The notes beneath the pieces were generated by a model. It worked only from the letters and a program-made list of their open reading frames with translations, was not told the DNA's origin and ran no database searches. From NCBI GenBank assembly GCA_913776825.1, contig CAJYPV010000010.1:124001-188000 (forward strand): DNA of 64,000 nucleotides, given 5' to 3'. Source of the stretch: Burkholderiaceae bacterium (GTDB lineage: Bacteria > Pseudomonadota > Gammaproteobacteria > Burkholderiales > Burkholderiaceae_C). A program made the position numbers and the translations under genes. Every line of letters begins with the position of its first letter. Within the stretch, counting starts at the first letter, position 1. This document shows, one piece after another, positions 39,048-47,384 of the stretch.

Positions 39048-39398
39048 ATGCACAGCTGGAATGATCACGCGCCGATCTACCAGCAGTTGGCGGACCAATT
39101 GGCCGCCCAGCTGCTGGAGGGCGATCCCCATGAGGGGCAGGCGATGCCGTCGGTCCGGACGCTGGCCAGCCGCTATGTCATCAATCCGCTCACTGTCAGC
39201 CGAGCGCTCCAGGCGCTGGTCGACGGCGGTTTGCTGGAAAGCCGCCGCGGCATGGGGATGTATGTTCGGGGCGGCGCCCGCGAGCGCCTGCTGCGCTCCG
39301 AGCGGGACCAGTTCCTGCAAGAGGAATGGCCACGATTGCGCGAGAAACTGCGCCGCCTCGGCTTGAGCGCGAACGATCTGAATTGGGAGGACGCATGA
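39048..39398 (+). CDS. GntR-family regulator (YtrA-like)
   Basis: MHSWNDHAPIYQQLADQLAAQLLEGDPHEGQAMPSVRTLASRYVINPLTVSRALQALVDGGLLESRRGMGMYV. Confidence 0.93.
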   Translation: MHSWNDHAPIYQQLADQLAAQLLEGDPHEGQAMPSVRTLASRYVINPLTVSRALQALVDGGLLESRRGMGMYVRGGARERLLRSERDQFLQEEWPRLREKLRRLGLSANDLNWEDA

Positions 39399-40267
39399 AC
39401 GCATTGATCGAGGCCCGCCACCTGGGCCTCCACTACGGCCGCAAGGCCGCCCTGCAGGACCTGAACTTCACCATCCCGCCCGGACGGGTCGTCGGCCTGC
39501 TGGGCCACAACGGTGCCGGCAAGACCACCCTGATGAAAACCCTGGTCGGCCTGAAGCGCGCGGAAGGGGAGTTGAAGGTCCTGGGCCTCGACCCGCATCG
39601 GGAACGCGGCGCGCTGCTCAGCTCCCTCTGCTACATCCCCGACGTGGCGGTCCTGCCGCGCTGGGCAAAGGTCTCCCACCTCGTCACGCTGATGGGCGGG
39701 CTGCAGCCCCGGTTCTCCGCCGATCGGGCCCACGCGCTGCTGCGCCGCACCTCGGTCGGGCTGAATGACAAGGTCAAGCATCTGTCCAAGGGCATGGTCA
39801 CCCAGCTGCATCTGGCGCTGGTGGCCGCGATCGACGCCCGCCTGATGATCCTGGACGAGCCCACGCTGGGCCTGGACGTGATGTCCCGCAAGAGCTTCTA
39901 CGAAATGCTGATCGACGAATGGTGCGACGGCGAACGCAGCGTGCTCATCTCCACCCATCAGGTCGAGGAAGTCGAAACCCTGCTGTCCGACGTGATGATG
40001 CTCGACGAAGGCCGGCTGGTCCTCAACATCAGCCTGGAAGAAATGGACTCCCGCTTCGTGGCGCTCGCCCACGACCCGGAAGCCGCCGAGGCGGTCGCCG
40101 CCGGCCATCCGCTGCTGCGCTACCGCATGGGCGGACGGCCCGCCGCGCTGTTCGACGGCGCACCGCCGGAGACCGTCGCCCAGCTCGGCCAACGGGTGCG
40201 ACCCAGCCTGGTCGACCTGTTCATGGCCCTCACCCGCAAGCCGGAAATCCAGCCCCGCGAAAGCTGA
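39395..40267 (+). CDS. ABC transporter ATP-binding protein
   Basis: LLGHNGAGKTTLMKTL, LSKGMVTQLHLALV, LMILDEPTLGLD; overlaps the GntR stop. Confidence 0.93.
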   Translation: MNALIEARHLGLHYGRKAALQDLNFTIPPGRVVGLLGHNGAGKTTLMKTLVGLKRAEGELKVLGLDPHRERGALLSSLCYIPDVAVLPRWAKVSHLVTLMGGLQPRFSADRAHALLRRTSVGLNDKVKHLSKGMVTQLHLALVAAIDARLMILDEPTLGLDVMSRKSFYEMLIDEWCDGERSVLISTHQVEEVETLLSDVMMLDEGRLVLNISLEEMDSRFVALAHDPEAAEAVAAGHPLLRYRMGGRPAALFDGAPPETVAQLGQRVRPSLVDLFMALTRKPEIQPRES

Positions 40268-40303
40268 GCCCTGGACCAAGTCCCCGCCAAGAAAGGACCT
40301 GAC

Positions 40304-41191
40304 ATGACGATCTTCAAGACGCTGCTGCTGCGCGAATGGCTGCAATACAAATGGGTGTGGTGCGGGCTGGTGCTCACCTGCCTGGTGCTGATGGGCCTGG
40401 CCGTGTCCGTCAGCACGATGAACGAAGTTGACCTGCCCACGCCCGAACCCATCATGCTGATCGTGGCCGCCATCACCATGGGCGTGGTGATGACGGTGGT
40501 GATCCTGGCCGCCGGCTGGCAACTGATGCTGGTGCCGCGCCGCGACCAGCAGGACCGCTCGATCGAATACTGGGCGTCGCTGCCCGGCAGCCATGCCGCC
40601 AGCCTGGCCGCGCCGATCGTCGCCCACGGCGTGCTGATGCCGATCGGCGCGCTGCTGGCCTCTCTGGCCGTCGGCGGACCCTTGGGCGTGTGGATGGCCG
40701 TGCGCGAACTCGGGCCGGAAGCGCTGCAGCAGATGCAGTGGGCGCCGCTGGTCCAGGCCTGGCTGTGGATCTCGGCACGACTGGTCGTCGGCATGCTGCT
40801 GGCGGCGCTGTGGCTCGCGCCGATCATGCTGTTCCTGATGGCCGCGGCCGCCTGGCTGCGCATCTGGGGCGCGGTGCTGGTCGTCGTGCTGCTGCAGATC
40901 TTCACCCGGCTCTACGACATCACCGTCCTCAAGTCCTGGATGTTCGATCAACTGGTCGGCGTGCGGCAGGCCTTCGTCGCCAGCAGCACCGGCTCCACCA
41001 TCCACTTCAGCGACGAGAACCCGTTCACGATGGAGCAGTTCTATGACGCGCTGTTCCGCATCCCCCGCTGGGCGCCGGCCGACATGCTGGAAGCGCTGCG
41101 CCACACCGCCAATCTGCAGTTCGTGAGCGGTCTGGTGCTGGCGGGCTTCTGCTTCTGGCTGTTGGTGCTGCAGCGCAAGCGCAGCCTGTGA
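40304..41191 (+). CDS. ABC transporter permease-like membrane protein
   Basis: Six or so TM helices, directly downstream of the ATPase. Confidence 0.85.
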   Translation: MTIFKTLLLREWLQYKWVWCGLVLTCLVLMGLAVSVSTMNEVDLPTPEPIMLIVAAITMGVVMTVVILAAGWQLMLVPRRDQQDRSIEYWASLPGSHAASLAAPIVAHGVLMPIGALLASLAVGGPLGVWMAVRELGPEALQQMQWAPLVQAWLWISARLVVGMLLAALWLAPIMLFLMAAAAWLRIWGAVLVVVLLQIFTRLYDITVLKSWMFDQLVGVRQAFVASSTGSTIHFSDENPFTMEQFYDALFRIPRWAPADMLEALRHTANLQFVSGLVLAGFCFWLLVLQRKRSL

Positions 41192-41267
41192 ACGCGGGCG
41201 TGTCCGTCGACGTGCACGTCGATGGCGAACGAGCCACCACCCAGCCGCGATGACGGCCTGAATGACG

Positions 41268-41299
41268 AACGGCGCCTCACAGCAGTGGGCGCCGTTTTT
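41268..41299 (+). terminator. Rho-independent terminator
   Basis: AACGGCGCC-(11 nt)-GGCGCCGTTTTTC. Confidence 0.8.
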
Positions 41300-41352
41300 C
41301 TTTGGCTGGACGTCGATGTCGGTCCGGCGATCGGGCGCGATGCCCGCGCCAG

Positions 41353-41934
41353 TCAACCGCCCATCATCGGAAACGGGCTCACGCCGATCAGCCAGCGATG
41401 CCCGCCGAACACCAGAGCCGCCCAAGCCAGCGCGCCCACCACGATGGTCGTGACGGTGCCGGCAGCGGTCGGGGAGGGCAGCGGCGGCGCCGGGCGGCGG
41501 CGCGCGGAGCGGAAATCCAGCACCGCCCAGATCAGAAAGCTGCCGAACAGCAGCAGGTCGGCCAGCGTGTTGTTGGCCAGCAGATGGGCCAGCGCCCAGA
41601 CCTTCACCGACAGCACCATCGGATGCATCAGCCGGGCCTTCAGATGATTGCGCGGCACATAGGCGGCGGCCAGCAGCACCAGAGAGATCAGCATCAGCAG
41701 GCCGGCCAGATGGCTCATGCCGCGTGGCGTCGGCCACAGCACGATCGGCGCCAGGCGCGCCTGACCGTACCCCCAGATGATCAGCCCCAGGCCGACGGCC
41801 GACAGGGCGCTGTAGCTCAGCTTCCAACCGGCCTCGCCCCAGGCCGCGCGCTGGCGGTCCCGGAAACCCGGCGCGACGATGCGCACCGAGTGAAGGCCCA
41901 AGAACAGAATCAGTCCGGCGATGAATGCCCACAT
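41353..41934 (-). CDS. NnrU-family membrane protein
   Basis: FLGLHSVRIV..., YVPRNHLKARLMHPMVLSVKVWALAHLLANNTLADLLLFGSFLIWAV. Confidence 0.88.
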   Translation of the reverse strand: MWAFIAGLILFLGLHSVRIVAPGFRDRQRAAWGEAGWKLSYSALSAVGLGLIIWGYGQARLAPIVLWPTPRGMSHLAGLLMLISLVLLAAAYVPRNHLKARLMHPMVLSVKVWALAHLLANNTLADLLLFGSFLIWAVLDFRSARRRPAPPLPSPTAAGTVTTIVVGALAWAALVFGGHRWLIGVSPFPMMGG

Positions 41935-41998
41935 GGCGTTGCTCCTCCTGGCGGCGCACTATGCATGCACCGCCGAAGGCCCGCCAGAGGCGTTTCCG

Positions 41999-42277
41999 TC
42001 AACAGACCATTGGCGCGAACGAGAGAGCAGCCGTGGCCGAGGCCGTCGCGGTCATGGGTACGCTGACGGGATCGGACCAGTCGCCGACCGGCGCCCGCAC
42101 CTGTCGCAGATCGCCTTCTGCATGGTGCAGCAGCGCCAGCACCCCCCAGACCAGAGCGACGGCCAGCAGCACGCCCACCGCCCGCAGCAATCGCTGTCGC
42201 CAGCGGCGGAGCATGGCTTGACGCGCCGGATCGGCCGCGCCCGGCGGCAGGGCGCCGGGATGGACGTGGGCTTTCAT
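41999..42277 (-). CDS. Small single-TM hypothetical protein
   Basis: MKAHVHPGALPPGAADPARQAMLRRWRQRLLRAVGVLLAVALVWGVLALLHHAEG... Confidence 0.5.
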   Translation of the reverse strand: MKAHVHPGALPPGAADPARQAMLRRWRQRLLRAVGVLLAVALVWGVLALLHHAEGDLRQVRAPVGDWSDPVSVPMTATASATAALSFAPMVC

Positions 42278-42290
42278 GGCGGGCTCCCGG

Positions 42291-42425
42291 TCAGGGCAGC
42301 ATGGCCCCGAGGCCCCACAGCAGGGCCGGGTAAACACCGCCCCAGGCCACGGCGACAAGCGCCATGGCCTTCAGGCCGGTGATCATGGGATGTCCGCGCT
42401 TGGCGGTGACAGAGGTGTTCAACAT
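42291..42425 (-). CDS. Small membrane peptide (44 aa), not in supplied ORF track
   Basis: Minus-strand reading MLNTSVTAKRGHPMITGLKAMALVAVAWGGVYPALLWGLGAMLP*; 13 bp upstream of the next small ORF. Confidence 0.45.
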   Translation of the reverse strand: MLNTSVTAKRGHPMITGLKAMALVAVAWGGVYPALLWGLGAMLP

Positions 42426-42775
42426 GGAATGCTCCTGGAGCTGGCCATTGTTCTGTGCAAACGTCGTGCCAACTCGTCTCGTTGACCGTTTGTGGCAATG
42501 CGGAACGGGAGTTACGCACGCTCACACGGGTCGCGTCGCGCTCAGTCTGCGCAACTTGAGACATCGTGCACATCCCCGATGAACAGGGGGGATCCCTCCG
42601 ATTGGGTGGTGCCGCCTCCCACGTCGACACGTGCCGCCGCCTCGCGCGCCGCGGCTCAACGTGCTGGCGATGATCGCCCCGTTCCCTCCATTCGCGGGGG
42701 AACGAAACGCATGCCGACTGGGCCGTCGACCATTCATCCGCCAGAGCGCTCCGCCCGTCGTTGGGCTAAGCGCGG

Positions 42776-43306
42776 TCAAGCGTTCCGATCGACCCGCAAG
42801 GCGAGCAGCACCGATGTGTGGGTCTTGATCACGCCATCGATGTCGCCGATCTCGTCCAGCAAGGCATCCAGCCGGGCGGTGCTGTCGGCACGCAAGGTGG
42901 CCATGTAGTCGAAGGCGCCGCTGACCGAGGCGAGCTGGCGCAGCTCCGGAAACCGCGACAGCCGCTTCACCACCTCGCGACCCGCACGCGGCTGCACCGT
43001 GATGCCGACGAAGGCCTGCACGCCGCGCTCCACCGCCTCGCCGCCGAGGCGCACCGTGTAGCCGGCGATCAGGCCCTCCGCTTCCAGACGCGCCAGGCGG
43101 GCCACCACCGTGGTGCGGGCGACGCCCAATTGCCGTGCCAGATTCGCCGTGCTGGCGCGCGCATTGGCTTGCAGCAGCGCGATCAATTCGCGATCGATGC
43201 GGTCGCGCAAGGTGGCCAGCGCGGGTTCGGTGGCCGGGGCAGCGCCCTCCGCGGCGCGGGCGGATGCGGCGGGCTTCGGCGCGCTGGCGGTTTTTCGCGG
43301 TGTCAT
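42776..43306 (-). CDS. Lrp/AsnC-family transcriptional regulator
   Basis: IDRELIALLQANARASTANLARQLGVARTTVVARLARLEAEGLIAGY plus RAM-type ligand domain. Confidence 0.93.
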   Translation of the reverse strand: MTPRKTASAPKPAASARAAEGAAPATEPALATLRDRIDRELIALLQANARASTANLARQLGVARTTVVARLARLEAEGLIAGYTVRLGGEAVERGVQAFVGITVQPRAGREVVKRLSRFPELRQLASVSGAFDYMATLRADSTARLDALLDEIGDIDGVIKTHTSVLLALRVDRNA

Positions 43307-43320
43307 GACAAACCCTAGTT

Positions 43321-43400
43321 TTCGACGAATGAATGGAATCGGCTGACGAATCGTCGGAATCGTAGCGAGATTCGTCGAACTCGCGCTTTCTTTCGTCAGC
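43321..43400. promoter_or_regulatory. Candidate Lrp/AsnC operator array between divergent regulator and lysine operon
   Basis: TTCGACGAA (43321-43329), GACGAATCGTC (43345-43355), TTCGTCGAA (43371-43379): perfect palindromes centred at 43325, 43350, 43375; further half-site TTCGTCAG at 43392. Confidence 0.7.
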
Positions 43401-43469
43401 ACAGGTTGGGAGACTGCGGCCATGACATTCCCGGGCCGCGCACGGTCCATCGCAGACAAGGAGACAGAC

Positions 43470-44564
43470 ATGAAGGTGGCACTGCTGGGCGCCGGACACA
43501 TCGGCCAGACGATCGCGCGACTGCTGCAAGGCAGCGGCGACTATCAAGTCACGGTGATGGACCGCAATGAAGCGGCGCTCAAGCCGCTGGCGGCACAGGG
43601 CCTGTCGATCCAGGTCGTCGACACCGACAGCCAGTCGCAGCTCGCCGCCGCGCTGCGCGGTCAGCAGGTCGTGGTCAATGCCTTGCCTTATCACCTGGCG
43701 ATCACCGCCGCGCACATGGCGCTGGAAGCCGGCTGCCACTATTTCGACCTGACCGAGGACGTGGCCGCCACCAAGGAAATCAAGCGCATCGCCGAAGGCG
43801 CGCGCACCGCCTTCATGCCGCAGTGCGGCCTGGCGCCCGGCTTCATCGGCATCGTCGCCCACCACCTGGCCAAAGGCTTCGACCGGCTGCAGGACGTGAA
43901 GATGCGCGTCGGCGCGCTGCCGGCCTTCCCGACGAATGCGCTGAAGTACAACCTGACCTGGAGCGTCGACGGCCTGATCAACGAGTACTGCCATCCCTGC
44001 GAGGCCATCCACGATGGCGCGTCGATCGCCGCGCTGCCGCTCGAAGGGCTGGAGCATTTCTCGCTGGACGGCGTGGAGTACGAAGCCTTCAACACCTCCG
44101 GCGGGCTGGGCACCCTGTGCGAGACCTGGGAGAACCAGGTCCGCAACCTGGACTACAAGACCGTCCGCTATCCCGGCCATCGTGACCTGATGATGTTCCT
44201 GCTGGACGACCTGCAGCTCAAGAACGACCAGGAAGCGCTCAAGGCCATCATGCGCAAGAGCATGCCGGCCACCATGCAGGACGTGGTGCTGGTGTTCGTG
44301 ACCGTTTCCGGCATGAAGAACGGCGTGCTGCTGCAAGAGGTCTTCGCCCGCAAGATCTTTGCCCAGCGCGAAGGCGAGCATCCGCTGTCCGCCATCCAGA
44401 TCACCACGGCAGCCGGCATCTGCGCCGCGGTCGACCTGTTCCGTGAAGGCAAGCTGCCGCAGCGCGGCTTCATCCGTCAGGAAGAAGTGGCGCTGCCGGA
44501 CTTCCTGGCCAACCGCTTCGGCATGGCCTATCAACAGTCGCGTCAGGTCGAATCGATCGGCTGA
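43470..44564 (+). CDS. Saccharopine dehydrogenase-family protein, probable lysine 6-dehydrogenase
   Basis: MKVALLGAGHIGQTIARLL, VVVNALPYH, CGLAPGFIGIVAHHL, FNTSGGLGTLCETWENQVRNLDYKTVRYPGH, as in lysine 6-dehydrogenases. Confidence 0.85.
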   Translation: MKVALLGAGHIGQTIARLLQGSGDYQVTVMDRNEAALKPLAAQGLSIQVVDTDSQSQLAAALRGQQVVVNALPYHLAITAAHMALEAGCHYFDLTEDVAATKEIKRIAEGARTAFMPQCGLAPGFIGIVAHHLAKGFDRLQDVKMRVGALPAFPTNALKYNLTWSVDGLINEYCHPCEAIHDGASIAALPLEGLEHFSLDGVEYEAFNTSGGLGTLCETWENQVRNLDYKTVRYPGHRDLMMFLLDDLQLKNDQEALKAIMRKSMPATMQDVVLVFVTVSGMKNGVLLQEVFARKIFAQREGEHPLSAIQITTAAGICAAVDLFREGKLPQRGFIRQEEVALPDFLANRFGMAYQQSRQVESIG

Positions 44565-44663
44565 CGCCTGTTGCGCGCACTGCCTGCCCTTGATCGGCCG
44601 GACGTTCCACTGAGCGCCCGGCCGATGGCCGTTCCGGTCTGTTCCGTGAAGGAGAATCTCTCG

Positions 44664-46169
44664 ATGACCACCCCCATCCTCCCCCTGCTGGCCGCGCTCG
44701 GCGTGCCGGCCGCCGCCGCCACTGGCGGCTCGATGAACGTCCGCAGCCCGATCGATGGCGCGTCCCTCGGCGCGGTGCATGAGGCCTCGGCCGAGGACAT
44801 GACCGCCGCCATCGCGCGTGCCCACACCGCCTTCCTGGCCTGGCGCAAGGTGCCCGCGCCCAAGCGCGGCGAGCTGGTGCGGCTGTTCGGCGAAGAGCTG
44901 CGCGCCCACAAGTCGGATCTGGCTCGCCTGGTCTCGCTGGAAGCCGGCAAGGTGACCAGCGAAGGGGAGGGCGAAGTGCAGGAAATGATCGACATCTGCG
45001 ACTTCGCCGTCGGCCTGTCGCGCCAGCTGCATGGCCTGACGATCGCCAGCGAGCGTCCGGGTCACCGGATGATGGAGCAGTACCTGCCCCTGGGCGTCGT
45101 GGGCATCATCTCGGCCTTCAACTTCCCGGTGGCGGTCTGGGCCTGGAACTCGGCGCTGGCGCTGGTCTGCGGCGACACCTGCATTTGGAAGCCCAGCGAG
45201 AAGACGCCGCTGACCGCGCTCGCGACCCAGGCCCTGTTCGAGAAGGCCGTGGCCCGCTATGCGGGCGCGCCGGCGCATCTGTCGCAGGTGCTGAACGGTG
45301 GCGCGTCGGTGGGCGAAGCGCTGGTGGACGACCGCCGCGTGGCGCTCGTGTCCGCGACCGGCTCGACCCGCATGGGCCGCGCGGTGGGCCCGCGCGTGGC
45401 CGCGCGTTTCGGCCGCTGCCTGCTGGAGCTGGGCGGCAACAACGCCATCATCGTCACGCCCAGCGCCGACCTGGATCTGGCCGTGCGCGGCATCCTGTTC
45501 GGGGCCTACGGCACGGCGGGTCAGCGCTGCACGACGACGCGTCGGGTCATCGCGCATGAATCGATTCACGACGAGCTGGTGGCGCGCCTGGATCGCGCCC
45601 GCGCGCAATTGAAGATCGGCAGCCCGATCGAGCCCGGCCATCTGATCGGCCCGCTGATCGACCAGGCCGCCTTCGACGCGATGCAGGCCGCGCTGGCTGC
45701 CGCGCGCGAGCAGGGCGGCGAGGTCAGTGGCGGCGATCGCGCGCTGGCCCAGCAATATCCGAACGCCTGGTACGCCACGCCGGCGCTGGTCCGGATGCCG
45801 TCGCAGACCGACATCGTCAAGCACGAGACCTTCGCGCCCATCCTCTACACGCTGAAGTACAAGACGCTGGAGGAAGCGATCGCGCTGCAGAACGAGGTGC
45901 CGCAAGGGCTGTCCTCGGCCATCTTCACCAACGACATCCGTGAAGCCGAGACCTTCGTCAGCGCCAGCGGCTCCGATTGCGGCATCGCCAACGTGAACAT
46001 CGGCACCTCCGGCGCCGAGATCGGCGGCGCCTTCGGTGGCGAAAAGGAAACCGGCGGCGGGCGCGAATCCGGCTCCGATGCCTGGAAGGCCTACATGCGC
46101 CGCACCACCAACACCGTCAACTATTCGCGCGAGCTGCCGCTGGCACAGGGCGTGAAGTTCGACGTCTGA
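44664..46169 (+). CDS. Aldehyde dehydrogenase (ALDH7-like; probable alpha-aminoadipic semialdehyde dehydrogenase)
   Basis: GVVGIISAFNFPVAVWAWNSALALVCGDTCIWKPSEKTPLTA, LELGGNNAIIV, GTAGQRCTTTRR. Confidence 0.92.
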   Translation: MTTPILPLLAALGVPAAAATGGSMNVRSPIDGASLGAVHEASAEDMTAAIARAHTAFLAWRKVPAPKRGELVRLFGEELRAHKSDLARLVSLEAGKVTSEGEGEVQEMIDICDFAVGLSRQLHGLTIASERPGHRMMEQYLPLGVVGIISAFNFPVAVWAWNSALALVCGDTCIWKPSEKTPLTALATQALFEKAVARYAGAPAHLSQVLNGGASVGEALVDDRRVALVSATGSTRMGRAVGPRVAARFGRCLLELGGNNAIIVTPSADLDLAVRGILFGAYGTAGQRCTTTRRVIAHESIHDELVARLDRARAQLKIGSPIEPGHLIGPLIDQAAFDAMQAALAAAREQGGEVSGGDRALAQQYPNAWYATPALVRMPSQTDIVKHETFAPILYTLKYKTLEEAIALQNEVPQGLSSAIFTNDIREAETFVSASGSDCGIANVNIGTSGAEIGGAFGGEKETGGGRESGSDAWKAYMRRTTNTVNYSRELPLAQGVKFDV

Positions 46170-46216
46170 CGCCGCCCGGCGTCCGTGGCTTCTCCCGCGT
46201 TGATCTCCTGGATGAC

Positions 46217-47377
46217 ATGACCTTGACGACTGCTTCCCGCTCCCCGCTGGCCGCTGGCCCCGTGCCGACGCCGTCGACCTTGTTGACGGTGTCGACGGTG
46301 TCGGACCGCGCCGACTCCGGCCTGTTCCATGTCCTGTGCGCCGCGCTGGGCGAAACCCCGGCCCGTGCCGCCTTCGCTCAACTGGTGGTGGTGCCCGGCT
46401 TGCTGCGACCGGTCGGCGCGCGGCTGAGCCGCGCCGAGCTGGCGCAGGCGCTCAACATGGCGCTGTTCCTGGACGTGACCCGTCGGGTGCCGATGGCGTC
46501 GGCCTATGTGGCGGACCTGCAGCGCGCCGGTCAGCCGCTGGTGTTCGACCACGGCGCCCTGCGCACCGTGGCCTGGCCCAGCGGCGCGTTGCCGCCCGGG
46601 GAGGCGGCGATCACCCGGGTGCTGCGTCCGCTCGGCTTCAGTCTGGCGGCCACCTATCCGCTGACGCGCCTGAAGATGACCGGTCGCGCCTGGCGCCATG
46701 CCGACTTCCCGGAGGACATCGCGCAGTTCTTTGTCTCCGAGCTGCATCCGGAGCGCTTCTCTCCGACCTTCCAGGACGCGGTGAGCCGCGTGCTGGCCAG
46801 CTCGCGGGATCCGCTGTCGCCGGCGGACCTGGCGCTGCTGGAGCAGCTCGCGCGCGACGGTGAGCTGCCGATGGCCTCGGCGATCGCCTTGCTGCCCAAG
46901 CTGATCGGCTGCTTCGCCCGACAGCATGGCATCTTCGAGGCGGACGACTATCAGCGCCTGCTGAACGAATCCGCCGAGATGGCCTGGATCGCGACCGAGG
47001 GCAATGCCTTCAACCATGCCACCGATCGGGTGCAGGACCTGGAAGCCGTGGTCGCCGCGCAGCGCGCGCTGCAGCGCCCGGTGAAGGACACGATCGAGAC
47101 CTCGGCCACCGGCCGCGTCCGTCAGACCGCCTTCAAGGCGGCGCGGGTGATGCGTGAATTCCTGGATCGCGGCCAGCGGGTCATGTTGGAGGTGCCGGGC
47201 AGCTTCCATGAATTCATCCAGCGCGCGCCGCTGGATGAATCGGGCGCGCTGGATCTGGCCTTCGATGCCGGCAATGCCACCGGCATCTTCAAGATGACCG
47301 CCGGCAGCGCGGGCCCGGACACCGCGTCGCCGGCCGCCGAGGCCGAGCACACCGCCGGCCAGTCGGCCGCCTGCTGA
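46217..47377 (+). CDS. DUF1338/HglS-family 2-oxoadipate dioxygenase/decarboxylase
   Basis: DVTRRVPMASAYVADLQRAGQPLVFDHGALRTV, LTRLKMTGRAWRHADFPEDIAQFFVSELHPERFS. Confidence 0.85.
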   Translation: MTLTTASRSPLAAGPVPTPSTLLTVSTVSDRADSGLFHVLCAALGETPARAAFAQLVVVPGLLRPVGARLSRAELAQALNMALFLDVTRRVPMASAYVADLQRAGQPLVFDHGALRTVAWPSGALPPGEAAITRVLRPLGFSLAATYPLTRLKMTGRAWRHADFPEDIAQFFVSELHPERFSPTFQDAVSRVLASSRDPLSPADLALLEQLARDGELPMASAIALLPKLIGCFARQHGIFEADDYQRLLNESAEMAWIATEGNAFNHATDRVQDLEAVVAAQRALQRPVKDTIETSATGRVRQTAFKAARVMREFLDRGQRVMLEVPGSFHEFIQRAPLDESGALDLAFDAGNATGIFKMTAGSAGPDTASPAAEAEHTAGQSAAC

Positions 47378-47384
47378 GCGCGAG

